The notes below the pieces were generated by a model. That model worked only from the letters and a program-made list of their open reading frames with translations. It was not told where the DNA came from and searched no databases. Shown here piece by piece: positions 8,856 through 17,816 of a DNA stretch of 64,000 nucleotides (position 1 is its first letter; every line of letters starts with the position of its first letter). The DNA is taken from NCBI RefSeq assembly GCF_016863275.1, contig NZ_BOOO01000013.1, positions 248,001 to 312,000 on the forward strand. Reading direction: 5' to 3'. Origin of the DNA: Planotetraspora mira (lineage in GTDB: Bacteria > Actinomycetota > Actinomycetes > Streptosporangiales > Streptosporangiaceae). Both the position numbers and the translations under genes were made by a program.

Positions 8856-9815
8856 TCAGACGGCACTCGCCATCGGGCCGCCGTTGTACCGTACGGCGTC
8901 GCCGATGGCTTCCAGGAGGTCGAACGGCGTGCCCGTGGCGTCGGCGTACGCGCGGTGCAGGTTGAGCGCCAGCCGCTCGGCGTCCGGCATGCCCGCGAAC
9001 TCGCCGAGGTCGCAGCGCTGCGCGGCCTCGAGCGGCGTCAGGCCCTCAGCGAGCCCGGCCTGCGCCGTGCGCAGCACGAGCTGGAGATAGCGCTCCATGC
9101 CGGCCAGCACCCCGGGCAACTCGGCCCCCGCGATGAGGGGGCCGTGACCGGGGACGACGTGGTCGGCGCCGAAGTCGGCGAGCCAGCCCAGCGACGCGAT
9201 CGCCCCCTCGACCGAGCCCATGAACACCAGCGGGGTGACGCCGTGGAAGATCAGGTCGCCGGTGAACAGGACCCGCTCCTCGGGCAGCCAGGCCACGACG
9301 TCGCCGGTCGTGTGCGCGGGATGGCCGGGGTGCAGCAGGTCGACGCGGCGCGAGCCGGTGAACAACGTCAGATCCGAGCGCAGGACCACCGAGGGGACCC
9401 GTCGCGTGACCCGGCCCCAGTCCGGCACCGGCTGCCAGACGGGCGGGCAGCCGTCGATGATCGGATCGACCAGCAGCCCCTCGCGCATGGCCTCGTGGCC
9501 GATCAGCACCGTCGTGCTCGGAAGCAGGCTGTTGCCGTAGGTGTGATCGCCGTGCAGGTGCGTGTTGACCGCCATGGTCAGCGGCGCGTCGCCGGTGGCC
9601 GCGCCCACGGCGGCCAGGAATCGGCGGGTGCGCTGCTCCGTGGCGCAGGTGTCGACGACGATGGTGCCGTCGAGGCCGTTCACCGCCCCGGCGTTGTTGA
9701 TCCACCAGGTGCCGTCGGGTTGCACCCAGGCGAAGACGCCTTCGACGATCTCGTGCAGGGCCGCCGCTTCGGGCGCGGAGCCGGCTCCGTCGTGCGTCGA
9801 TGTCACCGTTGTCAT
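8856..9815 (-). CDS. Metallo-beta-lactamase-fold hydrolase
   Basis: A 319-residue single-domain MBL-fold enzyme. The zinc-binding motif HLHGDH (residues 86-91, after NT) is intact. Further ligands are in LLHPGHPAHTTGD, FTGDLIFHG and DHVVPGHGPL. The layout resembles the cyclase/quinoprotein-relay group of hydrolases, whose substrates range from lactones to thioesters. No signal peptide is seen, so it is probably cytoplasmic. The ATG at 9815 is the first start compatible with the domain; the longer in-frame extension to 10034 contains no recognisable protein. It is divergent from phosphoglucomutase across a 227-bp region. Confidence 0.8.
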   Translation of the reverse strand: MTTVTSTHDGAGSAPEAAALHEIVEGVFAWVQPDGTWWINNAGAVNGLDGTIVVDTCATEQRTRRFLAAVGAATGDAPLTMAVNTHLHGDHTYGNSLLPSTTVLIGHEAMREGLLVDPIIDGCPPVWQPVPDWGRVTRRVPSVVLRSDLTLFTGSRRVDLLHPGHPAHTTGDVVAWLPEERVLFTGDLIFHGVTPLVFMGSVEGAIASLGWLADFGADHVVPGHGPLIAGAELPGVLAGMERYLQLVLRTAQAGLAEGLTPLEAAQRCDLGEFAGMPDAERLALNLHRAYADATGTPFDLLEAIGDAVRYNGGPMASAV

Positions 9816-10042
9816 CCCTCTGTTCGTGCGCGGATCACGGGTTCGCGGGCAGGTCGCGGGACCATCCGGTACCCGCGTGCTTCGGTTACGATACGACCCC
9901 TTTGGGTGATTCGATGAAGCGGTCCTCTCGTACGGCACGGCCGCCGGTGACCAGGGCGCCTCCCGGAGGGGAGAGCCGGAAGATATGGGGCAGACTGGCG
10001 GATGCCCCCGTCTGACGGCGAACCGCAGGAGCATGAGAGCCC

Positions 10043-11680
10043 ATGGCCGACCAACGCGCCGGACAACCCGCCGGCCCCTCCGACCTCGTTGACGTGGCCC
10101 GTCTGGTCACGGCCTACTACGCCTTGCACCCCGATCCCGGACAGGCCGGCCAGCGGGTCGCGTTCGGGACATCGGGTCACCGGGGATCGGCGCTCAACGT
10201 CGCCTTCAACGAGGACCACATCCTCGCGACCAGCCAGGCCATCTGCGAGTTCCGGGCGAGCAGGGGCGTGGACGGGCCGCTCTTCCTCGGCGTCGACACC
10301 CATGCCCTCTCCGAGCCGGCCCGTGTCAGCGCGCTGGAGGTCTTCGCGGCCAACGGCGTGTCCGTGCTGATCGACAGCCGTGACGGGTACACGCCGACGC
10401 CTGCCGTCTCCCACGCGATCCTCACCTTCAACCGCGGTCGCGAGACGGGGCTCGCCGACGGCGTCGTGGTCACTCCGTCGCACAACCCCCCGGCGGACGG
10501 CGGCTTCAAGTACAACCCGCCGAACGGCGGCCCGGCGGACACCGACGCCACGTCGTGGATCCAGGACCGGGCCAACGCGCTGATCGCCGGTGGCCTGAAG
10601 GAGGTCAGGCGCGTCCCCTACGCCCGCGCGCTGTCGGCGTCCACGACCGGGCGGTACGACTTCCTCGGGGCGTACGTCGACGACCTCGGATCGGTGGTGA
10701 ATCTCGAGGCGGTCCGGGACGCGGGCGTCCGCATCGGAGCCGACCCACTGGGCGGTGCCAGTGTGGCCTACTGGGGGGAGATCGCGGATCGGTACGGGCT
10801 CGACCTGACCGTGGTGAATCCCCTGGTCGACCCGACCTGGCGTTTCATGACGCTCGACTGGGACGGCAAGATCAGAATGGACTGCTCCTCGCCGTACGCG
10901 ATGGCGTCCCTGATCGGCAAGCGCGACGCCTTCGACGTCTCGACGGGCAACGACGCGGACGCCGACAGGCACGGCATCGTGACCCCCGATGCCGGGCTGA
11001 TGAACCCCAACCACTTCCTCGCCGTCGCGATCTCCTACCTGTACGGCAACAGGCCCGGCTGGCGGCCGGACGCGGGAGTCGGCAAGACCCTGGTCAGCAG
11101 CAGCATGATCGACCGGGTCGCGGACGATCTGGGCCGGCGCCTGGTCGAGGTTCCCGTGGGGTTCAAGTGGTTCGTGTCCGGGCTGCTCGACGGATCGCTG
11201 GGCTTCGGCGGTGAGGAGAGCGCGGGCGCCTCCTTCCTCCGTCGTGACGGCTCGGTGTGGACCACCGACAAGGACGGCATCGTCATGGCCCTGCTGGCGT
11301 CGGAGATCATCGCGGTCACGGGCCGCTCGCCGAGCGAGCACTACTCCGGTCTGGTCTCCCGGTTCGGGGACCCCGCCTACGCGCGGGTCGACGCGCCCGC
11401 GACGCGCGAGCAGAAGGCGGTTCTGAGCCGGTTGTCGCCTGAGCAGGTCACCGCCGCCACGCTCGCGGGGGAGCCGATCACCGAGGTGCTCACGTCCGCT
11501 CCCGGCAACGGCGCGGCCATCGGCGGGCTCAAGGTGTGCACGGAGAACGCCTGGTTCGCCGCACGCCCTTCCGGTACCGAGGACGTCTACAAGATCTACG
11601 CCGAGTCGTTCCGCGGCCGGGACCACCTCGGCGAGGTGCAGAAGGAGGCCAGGGCCCTGGTCGACACGGCCCTGGGATGA
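10043..11680 (+). CDS. pgm: Phosphoglucomutase (alpha-D-glucose phosphate-specific)
   Basis: A full-length 545-residue phosphohexomutase that interconverts glucose 1-phosphate and glucose 6-phosphate, linking glycolysis to glycogen, trehalose and UDP-glucose synthesis. All four active-site elements are present: GTSGHRG (42-48), the phosphoserine loop TPSHNPP with Ser146, the magnesium loop DADAD (304-308), the sugar-recognition GGEESAG, and the phosphate-binding ARPSGTED near the C-terminus. The length matches the bacterial Pgm family. AGGAG lies eleven bases before the ATG. Given the nearby sugar-nucleotide genes it could feed glycan synthesis, but it is also a housekeeping enzyme. Confidence 0.95.
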   Translation: MADQRAGQPAGPSDLVDVARLVTAYYALHPDPGQAGQRVAFGTSGHRGSALNVAFNEDHILATSQAICEFRASRGVDGPLFLGVDTHALSEPARVSALEVFAANGVSVLIDSRDGYTPTPAVSHAILTFNRGRETGLADGVVVTPSHNPPADGGFKYNPPNGGPADTDATSWIQDRANALIAGGLKEVRRVPYARALSASTTGRYDFLGAYVDDLGSVVNLEAVRDAGVRIGADPLGGASVAYWGEIADRYGLDLTVVNPLVDPTWRFMTLDWDGKIRMDCSSPYAMASLIGKRDAFDVSTGNDADADRHGIVTPDAGLMNPNHFLAVAISYLYGNRPGWRPDAGVGKTLVSSSMIDRVADDLGRRLVEVPVGFKWFVSGLLDGSLGFGGEESAGASFLRRDGSVWTTDKDGIVMALLASEIIAVTGRSPSEHYSGLVSRFGDPAYARVDAPATREQKAVLSRLSPEQVTAATLAGEPITEVLTSAPGNGAAIGGLKVCTENAWFAARPSGTEDVYKIYAESFRGRDHLGEVQKEARALVDTALG

Positions 11681-11755
11681 GGGACGGGCGCTTCGCGAAG
11701 AGACTCGGCGAAGCAGTTCGGCGAAACCGGAGTCGCGTGTTCCGGAGAGTTCCGA

Positions 11756-11792
11756 CGCGTGAGCCGGTGTCCGTGACGGGCCGGCTCACGCG
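11756..11792. terminator. Bidirectional terminator hairpin between convergent genes
   Basis: A perfect 12-bp stem, CGCGTGAGCCGG (11756-11767) and CCGGCTCACGCG (11781-11792), with a 13-nt loop. It lies in the 121-bp gap between the convergent pgm and acyl-CoA synthetase genes. There is no T-run, as is usual in high-GC actinomycetes. Confidence 0.75.
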
Positions 11793-11801
11793 CTGGGGCG
11801 A

Positions 11802-13649
11802 TCAGTCTCCGTAGAGCAGGTCGATCGCGTCGGAGTACTTGCTGTGGATGATCCGGCGGCGCAGGGAGAACTTGGGCGTGAGTTCCTCGGTCTGGGTCGA
11901 CCACTCCACGGGCAGCAGCTTCCACTTCTTGATCTGCTGAACGCGTGCCAGGCGCTCGTTGGCCCTGGTCACGATGGTCTCGACCGCGGCCAGCACCTGG
12001 GGGTGCTCGGCGAGGTCGGCGAGCCCGGTGAAGGTGAGACCCTGGGTGCGGGCCCAGGCCGGGGCGGCCTCGCCGTCCAGCGTGATGAGCGCGACCGGGT
12101 AGGGGCGGCGGTCGCCGAACGCGAGGGCCTGGCCCACCAGGGGATGCTCCTTGAGAAGGTTCTCGATGTTGGCGGGGGAGATGTTCTCGCCGCCCGCCGT
12201 GATGATGAGCTCCTTCTTGCGGTCGATGATCCGGCAGAACCCGTCCTCGTCGAGGGTGCCGACGTCACCGGTGTGCAGCCAGCCGTCCTCGTCGAGGAGG
12301 TCGGCCGTGGCCTGGGGCAGGTTGAGATAGCCCGACGTCCCGATGGGGCCGCGCATCAGCACCTCGCCGTCGTCGGCGATCTTCAGCTCGACGCCGGGGA
12401 GCGCCGGGCCCACCGAGCCGAGCTTGTACCTGGTGGGGGTGTTGACCGTGCACGCGCCGGTGGTCTCGGTCATGCCGTAGACCTCGAGGATGTTCAGGCC
12501 GAGGCCGGCGAAGAAGCGCTGCACCTCGATGGAGAGGGGCGCCGCACCCGACGACAGCCAGCCCGCCCGGTCGAAGCCGATCAGCGACCGGACGAGTGAC
12601 AGCAGGGCCGCGTCGGCCTGCTCGTAGGCCTGGACGATCTCAGGAGGAGGCGTCGCGCCGTTCTGGCCCGCCTCGATGTAGGCCACTCCCGCGGCCATCG
12701 CGGCCCTGGCCTGTGCCTGCTGCTCCTCGGGCTGGGTGTCCATGACCCCGAGCAGCCCCGCCATGATCTTCTCCCAGACCCGGGGGACGCCGAAGAACAG
12801 CACGGGCCGCACCTCACGGAGCACCGTGCTGAGCTGCGTGAGGTCGGGGCAGAAGTGGACGTGCGAGCCCTTGAACAGGGGCAGATAGAGGCTCAGTACC
12901 CGCTCGGCGATGTGGGCGTAGGTGAGGTAGGAGATCTGCGTCCCCAGGTTGGGGAGCGAGGAGGTCATCTCGATCGCGCTGACCTCGTAGCTGATGTTGC
13001 GGTGGCTCAGCGGCACGCCTTTGGGGTTGCCGGTCGTGCCCGAGGTGTAGAGCACCGTGGCGGTGTCGCCGGGCCGTACGGCCCGCAGGCGGCTCTCGAC
13101 GAGCGCGGGGTCGGCCGCGTGCCGCTCCCTGCCGAGGGCGACGAAGGCGTCCCAGGTCATGAATTGGTCGCCGGAAGGGCACGCCTCCGGGTCGAGCACG
13201 ATCACCTTGGTCAGGTGCGGGAGTTGGTCCAGGGCGTGCTGCCAGCGCGCCAGTTCGTCGGCTCCGCCGATTACCGCGATCTTCGCGTTCGAGTCTCCCG
13301 CGATGTACGTCACCTGCTCGGGGGCGAGCGTGGCGTAGACGGAGATCGGGGTCGCCCCCGCGTGGACGGCCCCCAGGTCGGCCAGCACGTGCTCGGTGCG
13401 GTTGACCATCATGAGCGTCACGGCGTCGCCCGCCTCCAGGCCCAGCGCGGCGAAGGCGGCCGCGAGTGCCAGCACCTCCGACCTGGCCTGGGCGAAGGTC
13501 AGCGTCTCCCAGCCGTCGCCGGCGCGCATCGAGTACGCGGGGGCGTCGGGGTGAGCCTCGGTGATGTCCTGAAGCCGGCTGCAGAGGGTGTATTCACGAA
13601 TCTGGTCCTCTATCAGGGAACGCTCGTGCAGAATGTCGGCTTTAGTCAT
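11802..13649 (-). CDS. Long-chain fatty-acid--CoA ligase (AMP-forming)
   Basis: A 615-residue ANL-superfamily enzyme of the FadD15-like bacterial long-chain acyl-CoA synthetase group, activating fatty acids to acyl-CoA through an acyl-adenylate. It has the P-loop YTSGTTGNPKGVPLSH, the linker motif YGMTETTG, LHTGDVGTLDEDGF, and the C-terminal domain IDRKKELIITAGGENISPANIE. The length fits the family. The start at ATG 13649 (MTKADIL) begins the normal N-terminal domain; an extension to 13703 is possible but unlikely. The gene stands alone, so it may serve lipid recycling or beta-oxidation. Confidence 0.9.
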   Translation of the reverse strand: MTKADILHERSLIEDQIREYTLCSRLQDITEAHPDAPAYSMRAGDGWETLTFAQARSEVLALAAAFAALGLEAGDAVTLMMVNRTEHVLADLGAVHAGATPISVYATLAPEQVTYIAGDSNAKIAVIGGADELARWQHALDQLPHLTKVIVLDPEACPSGDQFMTWDAFVALGRERHAADPALVESRLRAVRPGDTATVLYTSGTTGNPKGVPLSHRNISYEVSAIEMTSSLPNLGTQISYLTYAHIAERVLSLYLPLFKGSHVHFCPDLTQLSTVLREVRPVLFFGVPRVWEKIMAGLLGVMDTQPEEQQAQARAAMAAGVAYIEAGQNGATPPPEIVQAYEQADAALLSLVRSLIGFDRAGWLSSGAAPLSIEVQRFFAGLGLNILEVYGMTETTGACTVNTPTRYKLGSVGPALPGVELKIADDGEVLMRGPIGTSGYLNLPQATADLLDEDGWLHTGDVGTLDEDGFCRIIDRKKELIITAGGENISPANIENLLKEHPLVGQALAFGDRRPYPVALITLDGEAAPAWARTQGLTFTGLADLAEHPQVLAAVETIVTRANERLARVQQIKKWKLLPVEWSTQTEELTPKFSLRRRIIHSKYSDAIDLLYGD

Positions 13650-14046
13650 AAATAAGCCTTTTTGTGTGGGGGATGGCATCTGACTTGGGACGTATCGCAT
13701 CACGCGGTCAAATCGGTTACAAGAGGTTCACCTGAATGCCTTCTTCGAAGTGCGCTCAGGAGTGCGTCCTTCGAGATGGGACGCCTTTTCCCGTACGCAC
13801 GAGAAGGGGGATTCCCATTGGCCTAGACCATTCCCGGCGCCGTCGGGAAATCCGACTCGGACCGTTGATGTCTTCGACGGTCGGCGGAGAAGGGGGGCGG
13901 CCGTTCCGAAAGGCTCATCCGGCTCAGGGCGTCGGGCGGGGCCGTACCGTCAGGCGACGACGCGCTCTTCGGCCGTGAGAGCAGGTTCCCCCCGCGTGAT
14001 CCGAGGGTGAACCCCGGCCCGGCGGTCGCCACTGCGCTAATGGCGC
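13650..14046. other. Non-coding stretch upstream of the acyl-CoA synthetase
   Basis: About 400 bp with no convincing gene on either strand. A moderately AT-rich part at about 13645-13735 probably holds the acyl-CoA synthetase promoter. Short open frames here lack ribosome sites and recognisable sequence. It leads into the decayed patch at 14.05-14.5 kb. Confidence 0.5.
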
Positions 14047-14099
14047 CGCTTTTCAATTCTCACGGAAGTCGCTCACGATTCCGTGAGAATTGAAAAGCG
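14047..14099. repeat. 19-bp perfect inverted repeat
   Basis: The two arms, 14047-14065 (starting CGCTTTTCAATTCTCACGG) and 14081-14099, are perfectly complementary around a 15-nt loop. The arms are AT-richer than the surroundings. The right arm abuts the transposase-like remnant. It could be a terminator, an operator, or a relic of a mobile element end; the sequence alone does not decide. Confidence 0.8.
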
Positions 14100-14222
14100 A
14101 TCACCGATAACGCCTGGACCGACCGCCGCTGCCCTGACTTCCGCGCAGCCGTCACCCGACTGGTGGAGCACCCAAGGTTCATCCAGCCGCCTGCCGGAAC
14201 AGCAAAGGTCGAATGGTTCGCG
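14097..14222 (+). pseudogene. Remnant of an integrase-core (IS481-type) transposase
   Basis: In one frame the DNA reads ITDNAWTDRRCPDFRAAV, then HPRFIQP and TAKVEWF. This matches the order and spacing of the DDE integrase core of IS481-like elements (TDN-W, FRAAL, HRFIQPRRPQTNGKVERF). No start codon, upstream catalytic domain or second end of the element remains, and the frame is lost after about 14222. I take it as a dead fragment of about 40 codons. The match is short and from memory of the family pattern. Confidence 0.5.
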
Positions 14223-14357
14223 GAAACCTCGTCGGGAACTCGTGGGCGGTCTCGCCGACACGGCTGCGCGCAGCGCTCGGCCCTCTCGGTGACGCGATGA
14301 ACGCCGGGCAGGACTCGAGGCATGTGAGAAGAACTGGACCCACCGAAGGAGTGGATC

Positions 14358-14490
14358 GTGAGCAACGCCGCCGACACGTCCGTGCCGCGCGACCGCGCGG
14401 CTGCGGGAAGTCCACGACCTGCTCGGGGGGCCGGACCGGCCCCCCGGCGGAGAGGTGTCGCTGAACGGCCGGCCGCGCCGGCCTGACCGC
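14358..14490 (+). pseudogene. Decayed start of an ABC-transporter ATPase gene
   Basis: A ribosome site (GAAGGAG) and GTG at 14358 begin an ordinary-looking N-terminus (SNAADTSVPRDR). The Walker A motif GCGKSTT (14399-14419) is in a different frame. The expected following sequence, LLGGPDRPPGGEVSLNG, is in yet another frame (about 14419-14469). Deletions and frameshifts have therefore destroyed an ATPase of the nitrate/taurine or spermidine type. Nothing of the rest of the gene is visible. Confidence 0.6.
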
Positions 14491-14495
14491 CTGGT

Positions 14496-14528
14496 TCAGC
14501 CCTGAGTCAGCCCTGAGTCAGCCCTGAG
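14496..14528. repeat. Three tandem copies of an 11-bp repeat
   Basis: TCAGCCCTGAG occurs three times in direct succession (14496, 14507, 14518), and the next four bases, TCAG, contain the stop codon of the SnoaL-like gene. It probably arose by slippage. Confidence 0.9.
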
Positions 14529-14915
14529 TCAGCTCAGTGCCTTGAGCATGAGCGGGACGTCGACGTAGGACTCCATGCGGACGATCCTGCCGTCGCGCAC
14601 CTGCCACACGTGGACCTCGGGGACGTCGAAGGGGACGGAGCCGTTCGTGGTCGTGCCGACGGTGCGGCCGACCTCCACGACGCGATCGCCGGCTTCGACG
14701 ATCTGCTCGACGGTCACCTTGGAGTCGATGTGCTGGAGAAGCCCGGTGAAGAAGGTGACCGCTCCGTCGTGCCCCTTGTAGTCCCCGCCCCAGGGCAGCA
14801 GTTCCGACTGGTAGATCTCGACGTCGGGGTCGAAGAGCTCGGCGATCACATTGAAGTCGTGCGTCTCGAAGGCGTCGTAGAGCCGCCTGATAATCTCGAC
14901 GTTGTTTTCGGTCAT
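14529..14915 (-). CDS. SnoaL-like (NTF2-fold) protein
   Basis: A 128-residue protein of the SnoaL/nuclear-transport-factor-2 fold: an N-terminal helix NVEIIRRLYDAFETHDF, then LFDPDVEIYQS and a C-terminal sheet with EVHVWQVRDGRIVRMESYVD. Members are small ketosteroid-isomerase-like enzymes or ligand-binding proteins; this sequence does not tell which. ATG 14915 has GGGGGA upstream; a longer start at 14978 would run into the TetR promoter. It is divergent from the TetR gene at 15047, so the TetR protein may control it. Confidence 0.8.
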   Translation of the reverse strand: MTENNVEIIRRLYDAFETHDFNVIAELFDPDVEIYQSELLPWGGDYKGHDGAVTFFTGLLQHIDSKVTVEQIVEAGDRVVEVGRTVGTTTNGSVPFDVPEVHVWQVRDGRIVRMESYVDVPLMLKALS

Positions 14916-15046
14916 GGCTGTCCCCCAGAGAAAACGGGCTGAAGAGGCGACGGCGGACGGGCCCGGCGAAACCGTCATGAGAAGTCTTCAGATCGCCACC
15001 CAGGACGCACAAGTGGGCTCGGGATTGTCGGAAGGAAGCTGCCGCC

Positions 15047-15646
15047 ATGTTCGGAAAACCTGGGCGACCGGCCGAGGATCGGGTCGGGCGTCAGCAGGAG
15101 ATCTTCCTCGCGGTGGCACCGCTGATCAGTGCGTCCGGTGTCAAGGAGATCACCATGGCACGGGCGGCGCGGGCCGCGCGGATGTCGGTCGGGGGCCTTT
15201 ACCACTACTTCCCGAACAAGCGGGAGCTCCTGCTCTTCGGCCTCTCGCCCGCCAATCTCGAACGCCTCTGCGCGAGGTTCCGTGACCGGCACGGCCACCT
15301 GGCTCTGACCGATCCGCAGGCCTACCTCGCGGCCAGCCTGGACTCGCTGACCGCGGCCGCCGGCGCCTTCGTCGCTCCCTCGGTGCTCGCCGCCACCCAT
15401 CTCGGGGTCGACACGTTCCGCGCGCTCCTCGACGAGGCGCTCGAGACTGAGATCGTCGGTCTGGTCGACACCATCCGGATCGCTCATCCGGGCATCGGTG
15501 ACGAGTCCGCGGTCGCCCTCAACCGCGCCCTGCGCCGTCAGTGCGTCAGTGCGCTACTCGATCCCCAGATCACCGCGGCGGAGCTGCGTGCCCAGATCGA
15601 GGGCCTGGTCGTCGGATTCACCGGCATGGCCGGATCAGCCGTGTGA
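15047..15646 (+). CDS. TetR/AcrR-family transcriptional regulator
   Basis: A 199-residue regulator. The DNA-binding domain (about 15-65) has the classic pattern QQEIFLAVAPLISASGVKEITMARAARAARMSVGGLYHYFPNKRELL. The ligand-binding C-terminal half is variable. GGAAGGA precedes the ATG. It is divergent from the SnoaL-like gene with 131 bp between the starts, the normal arrangement for a TetR repressor and its target. The ligand is unknown. Confidence 0.9.
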   Translation: MFGKPGRPAEDRVGRQQEIFLAVAPLISASGVKEITMARAARAARMSVGGLYHYFPNKRELLLFGLSPANLERLCARFRDRHGHLALTDPQAYLAASLDSLTAAAGAFVAPSVLAATHLGVDTFRALLDEALETEIVGLVDTIRIAHPGIGDESAVALNRALRRQCVSALLDPQITAAELRAQIEGLVVGFTGMAGSAV

Positions 15647-15695
15647 CGCCCACGTCGGGGCGGAAGATCTCAGGGCCGATGTGCGATGGAGCCGC

Positions 15696-17051
15696 TCAGG
15701 CCGCCGTCAGCGGATCGCTTCTCTGGTCGAGGAGCCGCAACCGGAGAACCAGGCGGGCGCCCAGTGGCGCGTCCTCGCAGCAGAGGGTCCCGCCGTGGGC
15801 TTCGGCGATCTCGCGGGAGATGGCCAGCCCGAGGCCGCTGCCACTGGGATCGCGGCGCCTGCCGGAGTCCAGCCGCGTGAAGCGTTCGAAGACGCGCTCA
15901 CGGTCCCGGGGCGCTATGCCGTCGCCGTCGTCCGACACGGTGAGGACGACCTCGCCGCCCACCGTCTCGATGGTGACGTCCACCCGGGTCTCCGCATGAC
16001 GCTGGGCGTTGTTGAGCAGGTTCTCGATGACCCGCGTGAGCTGGACGCACGTGCCGTTGACGCGGGCGCCGCCTGATGGATGGACGTGCACGGGCACGCC
16101 GCCGTCCCGCCGCTCCACGGCGTCGCGGACCAGATCGTCGATGTCGACGGCGCCGGGTGGGGCCGGTTCGGCGCCGTTGATGCGGCCCAGGACAAGCAGA
16201 TCGTCGACGATCGCCTGGAGGCGGTCGACGCCCATGAGCGCCGATCTGATGGCATCGTGCGCGTTAACATTTTCCGGATCGAGAAGGGCGCTCTCCAGTT
16301 GGAGGCGCATTCCGGCCATCGGAGTCCGCAACTCGTGAGAGGCGTCGGAGGCGAACCGGCGGTGGTGCTGCACCGCCGTCTCCATCCGGTCGAGGACCTC
16401 GTTGGCGGTGCCGACAATCTGGGAGATCTCGTTGCGGCCGGGCGGCTGAGGCAGCCGCAGGCTCAGGTCGTTCGGAGTGATCTCCGACATCTTGGCGCGG
16501 CTCAGTGTCACCGGGCACAGGGACCTGCCGAGCAGAGCCCAGGTCAGCCGGGCGATCGCCGCCAGCAGCGGCAGGGCCGCGGCCGTGATCAACAACTCCA
16601 GGCGGTGCTTCATCAGGATGGACGGCGCGGGAAGCGCGGCGTAGACGAAGGTGGAGTCCGCCTCCCGGGAGGTCCTGATGGCCGTGAGAAGAGAGCATCC
16701 GCCCGGGCCGCACTCGGTCAGCTTCTGGATCGGATTGTCGGGCGGCGGCCGCACCGCGGACAGCGGCGGCAGACCGGCGGCCGGCTTGCTGGCCTCGACG
16801 ACGCGGTCCCTGGAATCCACGACCTGGACGAGCTTGACCTGATTGAAGACAGGGATCGTGTGCGGCACGTCGCCGTTGCGCATCGCCGTGCTCCACAGCC
16901 CGGCGACACGTCTGGTCTCGGCGCACGCGTCGGTCTCGAGCTTGTGGCGGATGACCATGTCCAGGCTCGCGCCCGCCCCGGTCAGGACCAGGAACGACAA
17001 CGCGGTCGCGGCCATCGTGTAACGCGCCCGCAGTGACTGCGGCCGGTACAT
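15696..17051 (-). CDS. Sensor histidine kinase, OmpR/PhoR class, orphan
   Basis: A 451-residue sensor kinase. One membrane segment at about 13-34, an extracytoplasmic sensor of about 115 residues (with a Cys pair at 114 and 119), a second segment at about 150-172, then a HAMP linker. The phosphoacceptor is His239 in SDASHELRTPMAG. The ATPase part has NLLNNAQRHAE, DDGDGIAPRDRERVFERF and GSGLGLAI. The usual upstream response regulator is missing: more than 700 bp of apparent non-coding DNA precedes it. I use ATG 17051 (MYRPQ); a GTG at 17108 would add 19 residues. It is convergent with the TetR gene. Confidence 0.85.
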   Translation of the reverse strand: MYRPQSLRARYTMAATALSFLVLTGAGASLDMVIRHKLETDACAETRRVAGLWSTAMRNGDVPHTIPVFNQVKLVQVVDSRDRVVEASKPAAGLPPLSAVRPPPDNPIQKLTECGPGGCSLLTAIRTSREADSTFVYAALPAPSILMKHRLELLITAAALPLLAAIARLTWALLGRSLCPVTLSRAKMSEITPNDLSLRLPQPPGRNEISQIVGTANEVLDRMETAVQHHRRFASDASHELRTPMAGMRLQLESALLDPENVNAHDAIRSALMGVDRLQAIVDDLLVLGRINGAEPAPPGAVDIDDLVRDAVERRDGGVPVHVHPSGGARVNGTCVQLTRVIENLLNNAQRHAETRVDVTIETVGGEVVLTVSDDGDGIAPRDRERVFERFTRLDSGRRRDPSGSGLGLAISREIAEAHGGTLCCEDAPLGARLVLRLRLLDQRSDPLTAA

Positions 17052-17816
17052 GGTCCAGCGGAATCTCCTGCCGCCGGTCGTGCCGTGGGAGATGGCGCGG
17101 GTCACCACGTCGCCCTCCGATGGGCCGGTGCGAGCGGGTCGGTGGCGGCCCTGGGCGTGGGTGCCCGGTTCGGGAGAGGAGGCCGCGATGGGCTATGAGT
17201 CACCTGCGCCCTCCACTGAACAGTCGGTATCGCCGGGGCTGGGGACGGGCCCGGACCTGGAGGTGACCGAGGTCTTCCGCGTCGGGGCGATGCCGGTCGG
17301 CGCGGGATCGCCCTTGCGTGCGAAGCCCAGAGCCTGGTGCGCGGCACGGCGGATATCTCCATGGAGTCCGTTGAAGTCCATTTCGTAACTGTATGAACAA
17401 AATGTGGCATTTGGGTGGCTGCGTTACACCTAGCCTAGGTGTCGGGTTATGTGAACATTGTGTAGGACCGTGCACGTTGGGGAGACTGTGCGCTTCGCAT
17501 GCCCTGTGTCCACGGAGGTTCGGCCGCCTCGTGTTCTCCCGGCGGACGGCCGGGAACGCCGGTCGCGGGGTGGCCATGCCAGATGGGCCGCCGTGGCGCT
17601 TTGTAAAAGTAAAAAATGCAACGATCTACGGTTGAGTCCCGTCCGATGTGGCGGTCGCGGATCCGGATGGCTGAAGTGCAGGGGGCGATGCTCCATATTG
17701 GAGCCGGCATCCCCGAATCGGGTTCATTACGTTATTTGCGGATCTTTGGCGTTGGACTAATCTGCCCTTGGCATATCTCGATTTTCTGTGGGTTGTAGTC
17801 CTTGGAGGCCGTGCCG
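17052..17816. other. Long intergenic region with stems and AT-rich promoter zone
   Basis: About 760 bp between the sensor kinase and the membrane protein at 17817. It contains the 17-bp palindrome at 17426-17442 and a small stem CTCCA-TAT-TGGAG (17691-17703). The last 200 bp are AT-richer and probably carry the promoter of the downstream pair. A possible 66-codon frame (17188-17388) has a good ribosome site (GGAGAGGAGG) but no recognisable protein. I see no missing response regulator here. Confidence 0.5.
17426..17442. promoter_or_regulatory. Perfect 17-bp palindrome, candidate operator
   Basis: ACACCTAG-C-CTAGGTGT is perfectly symmetric and sits in non-coding DNA about 375 bp upstream of the sensor kinase start and 375 bp upstream of the membrane protein start. 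The size suits a dimeric repressor. No function is shown. Confidence 0.5.

Noticed and set aside
13736-14056. Short open frames on both strands upstream of the acyl-CoA synthetase
   Set aside because: No ribosome sites, no protein-like sequence, and mutual overlap; treated as non-coding.
17188-17388. 66-codon small protein gene with a good ribosome site (GGAGAGGAGG) before an ATG
   Set aside because: The product has no recognisable features and codon use is not convincing; it is mentioned only within the intergenic region.
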